64,000 nucleotides of DNA, from positions 411,544-475,543 of the forward strand of contig NZ_LIPG01000005.1 in assembly GCF_001905505.1 (NCBI RefSeq), in the 5' to 3' direction. The notes below the pieces were generated by a model, which was not told the DNA's origin, ran no database searches, and saw nothing but the letters and a program-made list of their open reading frames with translations. Position 1 is the stretch's first letter; the number at the start of each line of letters is the position of its first letter. Of the stretch, positions 8,325-17,022 are shown one piece after another. Source of the stretch: Streptomyces sp. CB02058 (lineage in GTDB: Bacteria; Actinomycetota; Actinomycetes; Streptomycetales; Streptomycetaceae). The position numbers and the translations under genes are program-made.

Positions 8325-9938
8325 ATGAGCCACGACGGCGCACAGGGGCGCTACGCGGGCGGTTCCGTGGCCGGCGGCCGCTACCAGCTGCGCGACCTGC
8401 TCGGCGAGGGCGGGATGGCGTCCGTCTACCTCGCGTACGACACGGCCCTGGACCGGCAGGTCGCCATCAAGACGCTGCACACGGAGCTGGGGCGCGAGCA
8501 GTCCTTCCGCGAGCGCTTCCGGCGCGAGGCGCAGGCCGTCGCCAAGCTGCAGCACACCAACATCGTCTCGGTGTTCGACACGGGCGAGGACGAGCTCGGC
8601 GGCGCGCTGATGCCGTACATCGTCATGGAGTACGTCGAGGGGCAGCCCCTCGGCTCCGTGCTCCAGTCGGACATCCAGCAGTACGGCGCGATGCCGGCCG
8701 ACAAGGCGCTCAAGGTGACGGCCGACGTGCTGGCCGCCCTGGAGACCAGCCACGAGATGGGCCTCGTCCACCGCGACATCAAGCCCGGCAACGTGATGAT
8801 GACCAGGCGCGGAGTCGTCAAGGTCATGGACTTCGGCATCGCCCGCGCCATGCAGTCCGGCGTCACCTCGATGACCCAGACCGGCATGGTCGTCGGCACC
8901 CCGCAGTACCTCTCCCCCGAGCAGGCGCTCGGCCGCGGCGTCGACGCGCGCTCCGACCTGTACTCGGTCGGCATCATGCTCTTCCAGCTGCTCACGGGCC
9001 GCATCCCGTTCGACGCGGACTCGCCCCTCGCCATCGCGTACGCGCATGTGCAGGAGGAGCCGGTCGCCCCGTCCAGCATCAACCGCTCGATCACTCCCGC
9101 GATGGACGCCCTCGTCGCCCGCGCGCTCAAGAAGAACCCGAACGAGCGCTTTCCCAGCGCCGCGGCCATGCAGGACGAAATCGCCCGCGTGCTGAACGCG
9201 AGCGGTCCCGCGGGCGCCCCGGTGATCGTCGGCGGCGGCAGCCCGGCCAACAGCGGTTCGGGCGTCGGCTCGGCGGTCTTCCCGCCGGTCGACCAGGGCA
9301 CTCCCGCCCCGCACAGCGTGCAGACGCCGTACCAGCCGCACCCTCACCAGCAGCCCGGCCCCTACGGCGTCCCGACCCCGGCCCCCACCCCGGGCTACGG
9401 CTACCCGCAGGCCCAGCCGTACGGGGCCCAGCCCCTGGCCCACCAGACCCCGCCTCCGTACACGATGTCCCCGCAGACCTCGGGCGGACAGGGCGGTGGC
9501 GGCTCGAAGCGGAACATGCCGGTCCTGGTGGGTGCGATCGTCGTCGCCCTGGTGGCCATCGGCGGCCTGGTCGCCTTCCTGAACATGGACGGCGACTCGG
9601 AGAACGGCAAGAACGACCCGGGCACCAGCGAGTCCGCCGTCGCCGGCGAGCACAAGCCCCCGGAGCGGAACCGCACGATGGACGAGGAGAAGTGCACGGA
9701 CGCCACCGAGGACACGGACGACCCGGCCAAGGTCCAGGCGCCCAACTTCGTCTACAAGGACATCATCTCGGCGAAGTCCTGCGCCGCCGCGGCCGGCTGG
9801 ACGGTCAAGGTCATCGAGGTGGAAGGCAACACCTACGCCGAGGACCAGGTCATCGACCAGTTCCCGACCGCGGGCACGGCCGTGGCCGAGCGGGGCGCCC
9901 ACTTCGAACTGCGGATCGCGACCGGCGACCCTGCCTGA
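8325..9938 (+). CDS. Membrane-anchored Ser/Thr protein kinase with one PASTA-like domain
   Basis: A 537-aa Hanks-type kinase with GEGGMASVY, Lys49, HRDIKPGN (Asp151) and DFG (Asp169), a Pro/Gln/Tyr-rich linker, one transmembrane helix (near 405-425) and an extracellular tail that ends in a single PASTA-like unit (VQAPNFVYKDIISAKSC to the end). PASTA domains bind muropeptides or lipid II in PknB-type kinases, so a cell-wall sensor role is likely. ATG 8325 is favoured over ATG 8316 because the GAGGGGG site is correctly spaced only for 8325. The 294-bp gap to the divergent kinase probably holds both promoters. Confidence 0.9.
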   Translation: MSHDGAQGRYAGGSVAGGRYQLRDLLGEGGMASVYLAYDTALDRQVAIKTLHTELGREQSFRERFRREAQAVAKLQHTNIVSVFDTGEDELGGALMPYIVMEYVEGQPLGSVLQSDIQQYGAMPADKALKVTADVLAALETSHEMGLVHRDIKPGNVMMTRRGVVKVMDFGIARAMQSGVTSMTQTGMVVGTPQYLSPEQALGRGVDARSDLYSVGIMLFQLLTGRIPFDADSPLAIAYAHVQEEPVAPSSINRSITPAMDALVARALKKNPNERFPSAAAMQDEIARVLNASGPAGAPVIVGGGSPANSGSGVGSAVFPPVDQGTPAPHSVQTPYQPHPHQQPGPYGVPTPAPTPGYGYPQAQPYGAQPLAHQTPPPYTMSPQTSGGQGGGGSKRNMPVLVGAIVVALVAIGGLVAFLNMDGDSENGKNDPGTSESAVAGEHKPPERNRTMDEEKCTDATEDTDDPAKVQAPNFVYKDIISAKSCAAAAGWTVKVIEVEGNTYAEDQVIDQFPTAGTAVAERGAHFELRIATGDPA

Positions 9939-10031
9939 CCGGCACCTCACCGGGCGGTGCCCTTCCTGCCGCCTGAGGGGTCGCGGTCGGTCAGGTCCGA
10001 GGGCGCCGGGGTCCAGTGCCTCCGGGTCCGG

Positions 10032-10116
10032 GGTCGGTGAGGTTTGGCGGTCGGCCGCGTCCGGGGATCGGTGAGGTCCGGGGGTCGGTGAGGTCCGGCG
10101 GTCGGCCGCGTCCGGG
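10032..10116. repeat. Imperfect direct repeats, 51-bp period
   Basis: A 34-bp unit beginning GGTCGGTGAGGT occurs at 10032-10065 and 10083-10116 with two differences; a shortened copy (GATCGGTGAGGTCCG) lies between. The repeats fill the 213-bp space between the PASTA kinase gene and the next gene; I see no other element there. Confidence 0.7.
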
Positions 10117-10151
10117 ATGCTGGACAAATCGGGGCATGTGACCCTGATCTC

Positions 10152-10655
10152 ATGCCTCCAGGACTCCCCGCCTCGCGGTCGTCACGGTGTGTGGTCTGCC
10201 TGGTGATGACGGCCGGGCTGGCGCTCGGGCCCGTCGCCTGGGCCCAAGGGGACGGCGCCGCCCTCTCCGCCCCTCCGGCGTACATGGCGTCAGCGAAGTC
10301 CCCCGGACCGCCCTCTCCCGGCACGAGCACCTCCGTAGGCACGTCCGAGTCCCCTCTGGCCGGCCGGCAGGCGGGCGAGGGCCGGGCGCGGCCGGGGCGG
10401 TCGCTGTCACCGCTGGAGCTCGCACAGTCCGAGGCCGCGGCCGACGAGGTGCCTCCCGAGGCGGATCCCCACGAGGTGCCCCCGTTCACGCCTCCGCCGG
10501 GCGCCTTCCCCGAGCCGGGCGAGACCGGGCGGCAGCGGCAGGCGCTGGACGAGCCCGTCGTACGGCAGGTCCGGGACGTGTCACTGGGCAGCGGAATCAC
10601 CCTGGTCGGGCTGGGCCTGGCCTTCCTGGCGTTCCGCATGCGGCGCACCGACTGA
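10152..10655 (+). CDS. Secreted, C-terminally membrane-anchored hypothetical protein
   Basis: A 167-aa protein that I do not recognise. It has an N-terminal signal-like hydrophobic stretch (about 13-31, ending AWAQG), a Pro/Ser/Glu-rich low-complexity middle and a C-terminal membrane helix (GITLVGLGLAFLAF) followed by a short basic tail RMRRTD. This layout suggests a surface-exposed, membrane-tethered protein. No ribosome site is clear before ATG 10152, so the start is uncertain. It is not obviously linked to the PadR/ABC operon that follows. Confidence 0.6.
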   Translation: MPPGLPASRSSRCVVCLVMTAGLALGPVAWAQGDGAALSAPPAYMASAKSPGPPSPGTSTSVGTSESPLAGRQAGEGRARPGRSLSPLELAQSEAAADEVPPEADPHEVPPFTPPPGAFPEPGETGRQRQALDEPVVRQVRDVSLGSGITLVGLGLAFLAFRMRRTD

Positions 10656-10701
10656 CCGGGTCTCCCCCCACCGCCCCTCATTCCGCCCGGGACGTGTGCG
10701 C

Positions 10702-10740
10702 TTGCCTGGAACAGCATACTGGGTATACATACTCAGTATG
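10702..10740 (+). promoter_or_regulatory. padR promoter with operator overlapping a leaderless start
   Basis: TTGCCT (10702-10707) and TATACA (10724-10729) are 16 bp apart. A 24-bp palindrome at 10716-10739 (ATACTGGGTAT, AC, ATACTCAGTAT; one mismatch) covers the -10 box and the first bases of ATG 10738. There is no ribosome site, so the message is likely leaderless. PadR proteins usually repress their own promoters through AT-rich dyads of this kind. Confidence 0.7.
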
Positions 10741-11361
10741 TCGATCCGCCACGGGCTGCTTGCCCTCCTGGAACGGGGGCCTCGGTACGGCTCCCAGCTC
10801 CGTACCGAATTCGAGTCCCGCACCGGTTCCACCTGGCCGCTGAACGTCGGCCAGGTCTACACGACGCTCAGCCGCCTCGAACGCGACGGGATGGTCGCCC
10901 AGGACGGCGAGGACGACGCGGGCCACGCTCTCTACGCGATCACCGACGACGGCCGCACCGAGCTGCGGAGCTGGTTCGAGACCCCGGTCGACCGCGACAG
11001 CCCGCCCCGCGACGAACTGGCGATCAAGCTCGCGATGGCGGTGGGGGCACCCGGGGTGGACATCCGTGCCGTCATCCAGTCCCAGCGGAGCCACACCCTC
11101 AAGGCGATGCAGGACTACACCCGGCTCAAGGCCCAGGCCCTCGCCGCCGTACCCGCCGACCGTGACGAGGTCGCCTGGCTGCTCGTGGTGGAGCAGCTGA
11201 TCTTCCAGGCCGAGGCGGAGGCCCGCTGGCTGGACCACTGCGAGTCCCGCCTCGTCCGCCTCGCGGAGGCCGCGGCGACCGAACCCGCCGCCCGACCCGC
11301 CACAGCCACGGGCCGTGGCGCCTCGCGGTCCACCGCCTCGCGCCCTTCCGGCCGCCGCTGA
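10738..11361 (+). CDS. PadR-family transcriptional regulator
   Basis: A 207-aa regulator. The N-terminal winged helix (SIRHGLLALLERGPRYGSQL ... GQVYTTLSRLERDGMV) is typical of PadR, and the C-terminal part (about 95-175) is the helical dimerisation/effector region. The tail is Arg/Ala/Thr-rich. It sits directly ahead of an ABC transporter ATPase and FtsX-type permease, the usual PadR-exporter arrangement, so it probably represses an exporter of cell-wall-active or toxic compounds. Translation appears leaderless (see the operator entry). Confidence 0.88.
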   Translation: MSIRHGLLALLERGPRYGSQLRTEFESRTGSTWPLNVGQVYTTLSRLERDGMVAQDGEDDAGHALYAITDDGRTELRSWFETPVDRDSPPRDELAIKLAMAVGAPGVDIRAVIQSQRSHTLKAMQDYTRLKAQALAAVPADRDEVAWLLVVEQLIFQAEAEARWLDHCESRLVRLAEAAATEPAARPATATGRGASRSTASRPSGRR

Positions 11362-11434
11362 CCACCGGCGACGCGGGCCGCTCCGTGCCCGCGGCCTCTT
11401 TCCGTACACCGTTCTCAGGGGGGAACAGCTCACC

Positions 11435-12202
11435 ATGTCACCGTCCGTCCCCGCTCCGTCGTCCGCCGGTCCCTCCGTGGACGCTCCCGTCCTGCGGCTG
11501 AGGGCCCTCACCCGCACGCACGGCTCCGGCATCGCCGAGGTGCACGCACTGCGCGGCATCGACCTGTCCGTCCGCACCGGTGAGCTCGTCGCCGTGATGG
11601 GCCCCTCGGGCTCCGGCAAGTCCACGCTGCTGAGCCTGGCGGGCGGCCTCGACACCGCGACCAGCGGCCAGGTCGTCATCGAGGGCCAGGACCTCTCCAC
11701 GCTCGGTCCCAAGGGCATGGCACGCCTGCGCCGGCGCAGCGTCGGTTATGTCTTCCAGGACTACAACCTGATCCCCGCCCTCACCGCCGTGGAGAACATC
11801 GCCCTGCCGCGCGAACTCGACGGCGTCTCCGTACGCAAGGCGCGCAAGGAGGCCATGGAGTCGCTCGAGGAGATACACCTGGCGGAGGTCGCCGACCGCT
11901 TCCCCGACGAGATGTCCGGCGGCCAGCAGCAGCGCGTCGCCATCGCCCGCGCCCTTGTGGGCGACCGGCGCCTCGTGCTCGCCGACGAGCCGACCGGAGC
12001 GCTCGACTCGGAGACCGGCGAGCTCGTGCTCGCCCTGCTCCGCAACCGCTGCGACCAGGGCGCTGCCGGGGTGATGGTGACGCACGAGCCCCGGTACGCG
12101 GCCTGGGCGGACCGGGTGGTCTTCCTCCGGGACGGTGCGGTCGTGGACGAGACGGTGTCCACCGCCGCCGAGTCGCTGCTCGCCGCTGAAGGTGCCGAGT
12201 GA
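11435..12202 (+). CDS. ABC transporter ATP-binding protein (MacB/LolD type)
   Basis: A 255-aa ATPase: Walker A GPSGSGKST, Q-loop YVFQDYNL, signature MSGGQQQRVAIARAL, Walker B LVLADEPTGALD, and the switch His in MVTHEPRY. It belongs to the MacB/LolD/FtsE class that works with FtsX-like permeases in export or envelope mechanotransmission. ATG 11435 lies after a GGGGGGA stretch. Its stop overlaps the permease start (GTGA), so the two are translationally coupled; PadR is just upstream. Confidence 0.9.
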   Translation: MSPSVPAPSSAGPSVDAPVLRLRALTRTHGSGIAEVHALRGIDLSVRTGELVAVMGPSGSGKSTLLSLAGGLDTATSGQVVIEGQDLSTLGPKGMARLRRRSVGYVFQDYNLIPALTAVENIALPRELDGVSVRKARKEAMESLEEIHLAEVADRFPDEMSGGQQQRVAIARALVGDRRLVLADEPTGALDSETGELVLALLRNRCDQGAAGVMVTHEPRYAAWADRVVFLRDGAVVDETVSTAAESLLAAEGAE

Positions 12203-15057
12203 GCGTTCTCACCGGATGGCGCGCCGCGCTCCGGATCGCCCGGCGCGACGCCCTGCGGGCCAAGGGCCGCAGCGCGCTCGTCGTCTCGATGATCGCTCTG
12301 CCGGTCCTCGGTGTGACGGCCGCCGATGTGACGTACCGCAGCTCCACACCCACCGTCGCGGAGAACCTGACGGCCCGGATGGGGTCGGCGGACGCCGTGT
12401 TCAGTCCGGCGGGCATCGGGGACGTCCCCCTGGAGCAGATGCCCGACGCCAGCACCTGGGACACGCCCGACCGGGCGGCGGTCCCGGCCGAGGACGAGCG
12501 CACCCCCGTGGACGTACCGGCCACGTTCCCGAAGGGCTCGCGCCACCTCACCGAGCAGTCAGTTCCCGCCCTGGTCACCACCCGGCACGGGGTCGCCAGC
12601 ACCGAGATCGTCGAGCTGCGCACCTCCGATCCGGCGCTCCGGGGCAGGATCGAACTGGTCGACGGGGCGTACCCGCACGGTGAGGGCGAGGTCGTCGCGA
12701 CCGAGCACTTCCTGAAGTCCGCGGGACTCGAGGTGGGCTCCCGCACGACGCTGCGCGGCCCCGAGCAGACGTACACGATCACCGGCAGCGTCGAGCTGCC
12801 CGGGGACCTGGACAGGAGTGCGCTGTACGCCGATCCGGGCGCGGTACTCGCCCCGTGGAAGGCCGCGGCCGACCGTGACGAGAAGGTCGTCCCTCCCTAC
12901 CCCGGCGACATGATCTGGCTCGTCCGGAGCCCCGCCGGTGCCGGCATCTCCTGGCCCGACGTGCTCCGGGCCAACGAGAAGGGCGTCCTGGTGCTCTCCC
13001 GCCAGGTCGCTCTCGACCCGCCGCCGGACTCCGAGGTCCCGCTGCTCGCGCACCAGGACATGTCCCTGCGTGAGGACTCGGCGGGGTTGAGCGCGGGGGT
13101 GGTGACCGTCGTCGCCATGGCCGTCCTGGAGATCGTCCTGCTGGCCGGTCCCGCGTTCGCGGTCGGCGCGCGCCGCTCGCGCAGGCAGCTCGGCCTCGTC
13201 GGCACCTGTGGCGGCGACAGGAGCCAGGTACGGGCCGTCGTGCTGTCGGGGGGCCTGGTCCTCGGCACTGTCGGAGCCGTGACCGGTGTCGTCGCGGGCA
13301 TCGGCCTCACCGTCCTGTTCCGTCCGATGATCGAGGGGTGGACCGGCAGCCGCTTCGGGACGCTCGACATCCGCCCCCGGGAACTGCTGGGCATCGCCGT
13401 CATCGGCCTCGTCACCGGCGTCCTGGCCGCTCTGGCACCGGCGATCGTGGCCGGCCGGCAGTCGGTGCTCGAATCGCTCACGGGCCGCCGTGGCACCCGC
13501 CGGAGCTCGCGCGTCCTGCCCGTCGTGGGCTGCGTGGCCCTCACGGGCGGCGTGGCGGTCGCCGTGTTCGGCGGCACCAACGGTGACACGGCGCTGATCG
13601 CCGGTGGCTCCATCGTCGCCGAGCTCGGGGTGCTCGCCTGCATCCCCGTGATCATCGGCTTCCTCGGACGGCTGGGTGCCCGGCTGCCGCTCTCCCCGCG
13701 CATGGCACTGCGCGACGCCGCACGGAACCGAGGGCGTACGGCGCCCGCGGTCGCCGCCGTCATGGCGGCCGTGGCGGGCACCATCGCCATCTCCACGTAC
13801 ACGGCCAGCGTCGAGGCCGAGCACGTCTACGACCATCTGCAGCCGCTCACTCCGGGCACGGTGGCCCTCGTGACCTCCGAGCCGGCCGGCGTCGACCAGC
13901 TCCCCCTCGCCAGGGTCGCCGCGGAACGGAATCTCGCCGTCACGGGCGGTCGCGCGGACATCGGGCGGGTCTGGGCGGGATCCGACTGCGCGGTCTACTA
14001 CGAGGAGGAGAACGGCTGCGGCACCCTCGAACTGGTCAAGCCCACCGGCAAGGGCCACAGCTGCCCGCTCCAGGGGGCGGGTGCCGGAAAGCTCGCCGAG
14101 AGCCTCTCCGCCGAGGAGCACAAGAAGCTGATGCACTCCCCCGCCTGCGTCGACGAGTACGTGACCGCCCAGGCACTCACCACCGGTGACAGCAACATCG
14201 CCGTGGGGGATGCCGCACTCCTCAGGTCGTACGTGAAGCTCGACGACCCGGCGGCGGCCGAGGCCCTGGAGGCCGGAACTCCCGTCCTGCTCAACTCCGC
14301 GTACGCGAAGGACGGCGAGGTCACGCTCAAGGCCGTGCACACGTACAACGAGCGCGACAAGGAGAACCGCGCGCTCCATCCGGGCGCTGCCGAGACCACC
14401 ACCGACCGGCTGAAGGTCTACGTCGCGCCCGCGGAGTACGCGTCCACGCCCGGGATCCGCATGATCCTGCCGCAGCGGACGGCGGACCGGCTCGGACTCC
14501 GCACCGCGCCGTACGGGACGGTCTACACCGTCGCGCACACGCCGACGGATGCCGAGCAGCAGGCGGTGTCTGCCGCGTTCACCCAGGCGGGGAACGGGGT
14601 CTACCTCCAGGCGGAGAGCCCGGCCGAGCGGCGCGACGAGGAGGTGATCCTGCTGATCCTCGCCCTGTTCGCGGGTGTCGTCACCCTGGGCGCCGCGGCC
14701 ATCACCACCGGTCTCGCCAAGGCCGACGCGGAGGCCGACCTCACCACGCTCAGCGCGGTGGGGGCACCTCCCGGGGTGCGGCGCTCGCTCTCCGGGTTCC
14801 AGTGCCTGGTCGTCGCGCTCACCGGCGTGCTGCTCGGCACGGCAACCGGGATCGTGCCCGCGGTGGCCCTGCGCCTGGTCGACCTGCGTGAGGCCATGGC
14901 CTCCATGCGGGAGCAGCCCATGGACTCCGCGTACACGCCGATCATGCTGCCGTGGGGAACCATCGGGCTGCTGGCTCTGGTCGTACCGGTGATGGCCGGG
15001 CTGCTGGCCGCCGCGTTCGCCGGGTCCCGGTCGGCGCTGACGCGGCGGGCCGGGTGA
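12199..15057 (+). CDS. ABC transporter permease, FtsX-like (double)
   Basis: A 952-aa permease with an N-terminal membrane helix followed by a large extracytoplasmic region, a first FtsX-like block of three to four helices (about 295-425), further helices (about 435-490), a second outside region (about 540-800) and a last three-helix FtsX block (about 815-945). This duplicated architecture lets one polypeptide serve as the full permease. It exports an unknown substrate with the preceding ATPase. The start GTG overlaps the ATPase stop by 4 nt. A Cys-containing stretch near 595-655 (DCAVYY, GCGTLEL, SCPLQG) might form disulfides outside. Confidence 0.88.
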   Translation: MSVLTGWRAALRIARRDALRAKGRSALVVSMIALPVLGVTAADVTYRSSTPTVAENLTARMGSADAVFSPAGIGDVPLEQMPDASTWDTPDRAAVPAEDERTPVDVPATFPKGSRHLTEQSVPALVTTRHGVASTEIVELRTSDPALRGRIELVDGAYPHGEGEVVATEHFLKSAGLEVGSRTTLRGPEQTYTITGSVELPGDLDRSALYADPGAVLAPWKAAADRDEKVVPPYPGDMIWLVRSPAGAGISWPDVLRANEKGVLVLSRQVALDPPPDSEVPLLAHQDMSLREDSAGLSAGVVTVVAMAVLEIVLLAGPAFAVGARRSRRQLGLVGTCGGDRSQVRAVVLSGGLVLGTVGAVTGVVAGIGLTVLFRPMIEGWTGSRFGTLDIRPRELLGIAVIGLVTGVLAALAPAIVAGRQSVLESLTGRRGTRRSSRVLPVVGCVALTGGVAVAVFGGTNGDTALIAGGSIVAELGVLACIPVIIGFLGRLGARLPLSPRMALRDAARNRGRTAPAVAAVMAAVAGTIAISTYTASVEAEHVYDHLQPLTPGTVALVTSEPAGVDQLPLARVAAERNLAVTGGRADIGRVWAGSDCAVYYEEENGCGTLELVKPTGKGHSCPLQGAGAGKLAESLSAEEHKKLMHSPACVDEYVTAQALTTGDSNIAVGDAALLRSYVKLDDPAAAEALEAGTPVLLNSAYAKDGEVTLKAVHTYNERDKENRALHPGAAETTTDRLKVYVAPAEYASTPGIRMILPQRTADRLGLRTAPYGTVYTVAHTPTDAEQQAVSAAFTQAGNGVYLQAESPAERRDEEVILLILALFAGVVTLGAAAITTGLAKADAEADLTTLSAVGAPPGVRRSLSGFQCLVVALTGVLLGTATGIVPAVALRLVDLREAMASMREQPMDSAYTPIMLPWGTIGLLALVVPVMAGLLAAAFAGSRSALTRRAG

Positions 15058-15141
15058 CGGACGCCGGCCCGGCCCTGAGGCGGCGCGCCGGGTGACGGAT
15101 GCCCGCCACCGACCGGTCCATGGCGCCGTCCGGCGCGCTCG

Positions 15142-15181
15142 GTGCCCCCGGAAACGGGTGATCAACCCTTTCCGGGGGCAC
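15142..15181 (+). terminator. Strong hairpin terminator after ABC operon
   Basis: A perfect 13-bp stem (15142-15154 with 15169-15181); its loop can extend pairing by GGGT/ACCC. It closes the padR-ABC operon 85 nt after the permease stop and separates it from bpa. Confidence 0.8.
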
Positions 15182-15218
15182 ACCATGGAGTGAGGCCGGT
15201 GTGCGAGACAATGGCGTC

Positions 15219-15767
15219 ATGGAGATGCCGAGGAATGAACGGTCGCAGGAGCACCCCCAAGTCCTCGTAGTGGGGCAGGACGGAATGGCCATCGGCGGCG
15301 GTGGCGGTGACGACGAGTCGCGCGAGGTCCCGGTGACGGAAATGGTCGAGCAGCCCGCGAAGGTCATGCGGATCGGCAGCATGATCAAGCAGCTTCTGGA
15401 GGAGGTCAGGGCGGCTCCTCTCGACGAGGCGAGCCGGGTCAGGCTGAAGGAGATCCACGCGAGCTCGGTCAAGGAGCTGGAGGACGGCCTGGCGCCGGAG
15501 CTCGTGGAGGAGCTGGAGCGGCTGTCCCTGCCCTTCACCGAGGAATCCGTTCCCTCCGAGGCCGAGTTGCGGATCGCGCAGGCTCAGCTGGTCGGCTGGC
15601 TCGAAGGACTCTTCCACGGCATTCAGACGGCACTCTTCGCCCAGCAGATGGCGGCCCGTGCACAGCTGGAGCAGATGCGCCGCGCCCTGCCTCCTGGCGT
15701 CGGCCATGAGGACGAGGAAGGCGCCGTCGATCCGCACGGACCGGCGCGCTCCGGCCCGTATCTGTAG
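15219..15767 (+). CDS. bpa: Bacterial proteasome activator Bpa (DUF2587)
   Basis: A 182-aa ATP-independent activator of the 20S proteasome. Known Bpa forms dodecameric helical rings that dock through a C-terminal penultimate-tyrosine motif; this protein ends SGPYL, matching that motif. The helical core (about 35-160, PAKVMRIGSMIKQLLEEVRA onwards) is the DUF2587 domain. ATG 15219 opens MEMPRNER; GTG 15201 is an in-frame alternative. The proteasome genes are not in this window. It is a monocistronic gene bracketed by two strong hairpins. Confidence 0.9.
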   Translation: MEMPRNERSQEHPQVLVVGQDGMAIGGGGGDDESREVPVTEMVEQPAKVMRIGSMIKQLLEEVRAAPLDEASRVRLKEIHASSVKELEDGLAPELVEELERLSLPFTEESVPSEAELRIAQAQLVGWLEGLFHGIQTALFAQQMAARAQLEQMRRALPPGVGHEDEEGAVDPHGPARSGPYL

Positions 15768-15834
15768 GACCGAGCCGGCCTGCGCCCCTCCGTGGGTCCG
15801 AGCCGACCTGGGACGTCCACCGCAGTCACACCAC

Positions 15835-15867
15835 GGGGCCCGGCACACATCGCGTGTGCCGGGCCCC
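15835..15867. terminator. Bidirectional hairpin between bpa and quinone oxidoreductase
   Basis: A perfect 14-bp stem (15835-15848 with 15854-15867) around a 5-nt loop between convergent stops. A short direct repeat (GGTGTCCTTGAGGC, twice) follows at about 15868-15899. Confidence 0.85.
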
Positions 15868-15966
15868 GGTGTCCTTGAGGCCCGGTGTCCTTGAGGCGCC
15901 GTGTCCGCGGTGGTGGCGTCGGGCCTGGTGCGGTCCGGCCGGGGCTTTGTGCGACCCGGCCGGGCC

Positions 15967-16953
15967 TCAGGCCTTCGGCGCGATGAGGAGGATCTTGCCG
16001 ATGTGGCTGCTGGACTCCATCACCCGGTGGGCCTCCGACGCCTCCGCCATCGGCATCGTGCGGTCCACGATCGGCCGGACGACGCCCTCGGCGATCAGCG
16101 GCCAGACGTGCTCACGCACCGCCGCGATGATCGCGGCCTTCTCCGCGAGCGGGCGGGCGCGCAGCGAGGTGGCCGTGACCGCGGCCCGCTTGCTCAGCAG
16201 GGCGCTCAGATTCAGCTCGCCCTTCGCCCCGCCCTGGAGACCGATGATCGCCAGACGGCCGTTCACGGCCAGCGCCCGCACGTTCCGGTCCAGATACTTC
16301 GCCCCGACGATGTCGAGGATGACGTCCGCCCCGGCGCCGTCCGTCGCCTGGCGCAGCTCCTCGACGAAGTCCTGCTCGCGGTAGTCGATGAGGATGTCGG
16401 CTCCGAGCTCCTGACAGCGCGCCAGCTTCTCGGGGCCGCCCGCCGTCACGGCGACGCGCGCGCCGACGGCCTTGGCCAGCTGAATCGCCATCGTGCCGAT
16501 CCCGCTGGAACCGCCGTGGATCAGCACGGTCTCGCCAGGGCGCAGATGGGCGACCATGAAGACGTTCGACCAGACCGTCGCGGCCACCTCGGGCAGTGCG
16601 GCGGCGTCCGGCAGGTCCACTCCGTCGGGCACGGGGAGCAGCTGCCCGGCCGGCACGGCGACCTTCTCCGCGTATCCGCCACCCGCGAGCAGTCCGCACA
16701 CCTCGTCGCCCACGGACCACCCGGTCACCCCCGGACCGAGCGCGGCGATCCGGCCCGCGCACTCCAGCCCCGGGTAGGGGGAGGCGCCGGCCGGAGGGTT
16801 GTAGAAGCCCTGCCGCTGAAGGACGTCGGCACGGTTGACCGCGCTGGACACGACCTCGACGAGGACTTCGCCCTCGCCTGGTACGGGATCGGGGACCTCG
16901 GCCCATACGAGCGCTTCGGGGCCGCCTGGTTCGGGGATCGTGATCGCATACAT
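15967..16953 (-). CDS. NAD(P)H-quinone oxidoreductase (zinc-independent MDR family)
   Basis: A 328-aa medium-chain reductase of the quinone oxidoreductase/PIG3 type. The GroES-like half (NRADVLQRQGFYNPP, ECAGRIAALGPGV) precedes a Rossmann NADPH site (VLIHGGSSGIGTMAIQLAK). It lacks the zinc-ligand pattern of alcohol dehydrogenases. Reduction of quinones or enones is the family activity; the physiological substrate is unknown. It ends 100 nt from the shared terminator and starts with ATG 16953; the next gene upstream (K+ channel) is transcribed in the same direction, 69 nt away. Confidence 0.88.
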   Translation of the reverse strand: MYAITIPEPGGPEALVWAEVPDPVPGEGEVLVEVVSSAVNRADVLQRQGFYNPPAGASPYPGLECAGRIAALGPGVTGWSVGDEVCGLLAGGGYAEKVAVPAGQLLPVPDGVDLPDAAALPEVAATVWSNVFMVAHLRPGETVLIHGGSSGIGTMAIQLAKAVGARVAVTAGGPEKLARCQELGADILIDYREQDFVEELRQATDGAGADVILDIVGAKYLDRNVRALAVNGRLAIIGLQGGAKGELNLSALLSKRAAVTATSLRARPLAEKAAIIAAVREHVWPLIAEGVVRPIVDRTMPMAEASEAHRVMESSSHIGKILLIAPKA

Positions 16954-17022
16954 GGCGGCGAGGCTACTCCGTGCGGGCTCCCGGAAGAGGACTGACCTGC
17001 CTGCGCCGCGTACCGCCTGAAC

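Noticed and set aside
8097..10127. A 676-codon minus-strand open frame over the PASTA kinase
   Set aside because: Mirror frame of a well-supported kinase gene; composition is dominated by Arg, Asp, Val and Gly, with no domain.
12559..15186. An 875-codon minus-strand frame over the FtsX permease
   Set aside because: Antisense to a permease with clear helices; no recognisable motif.
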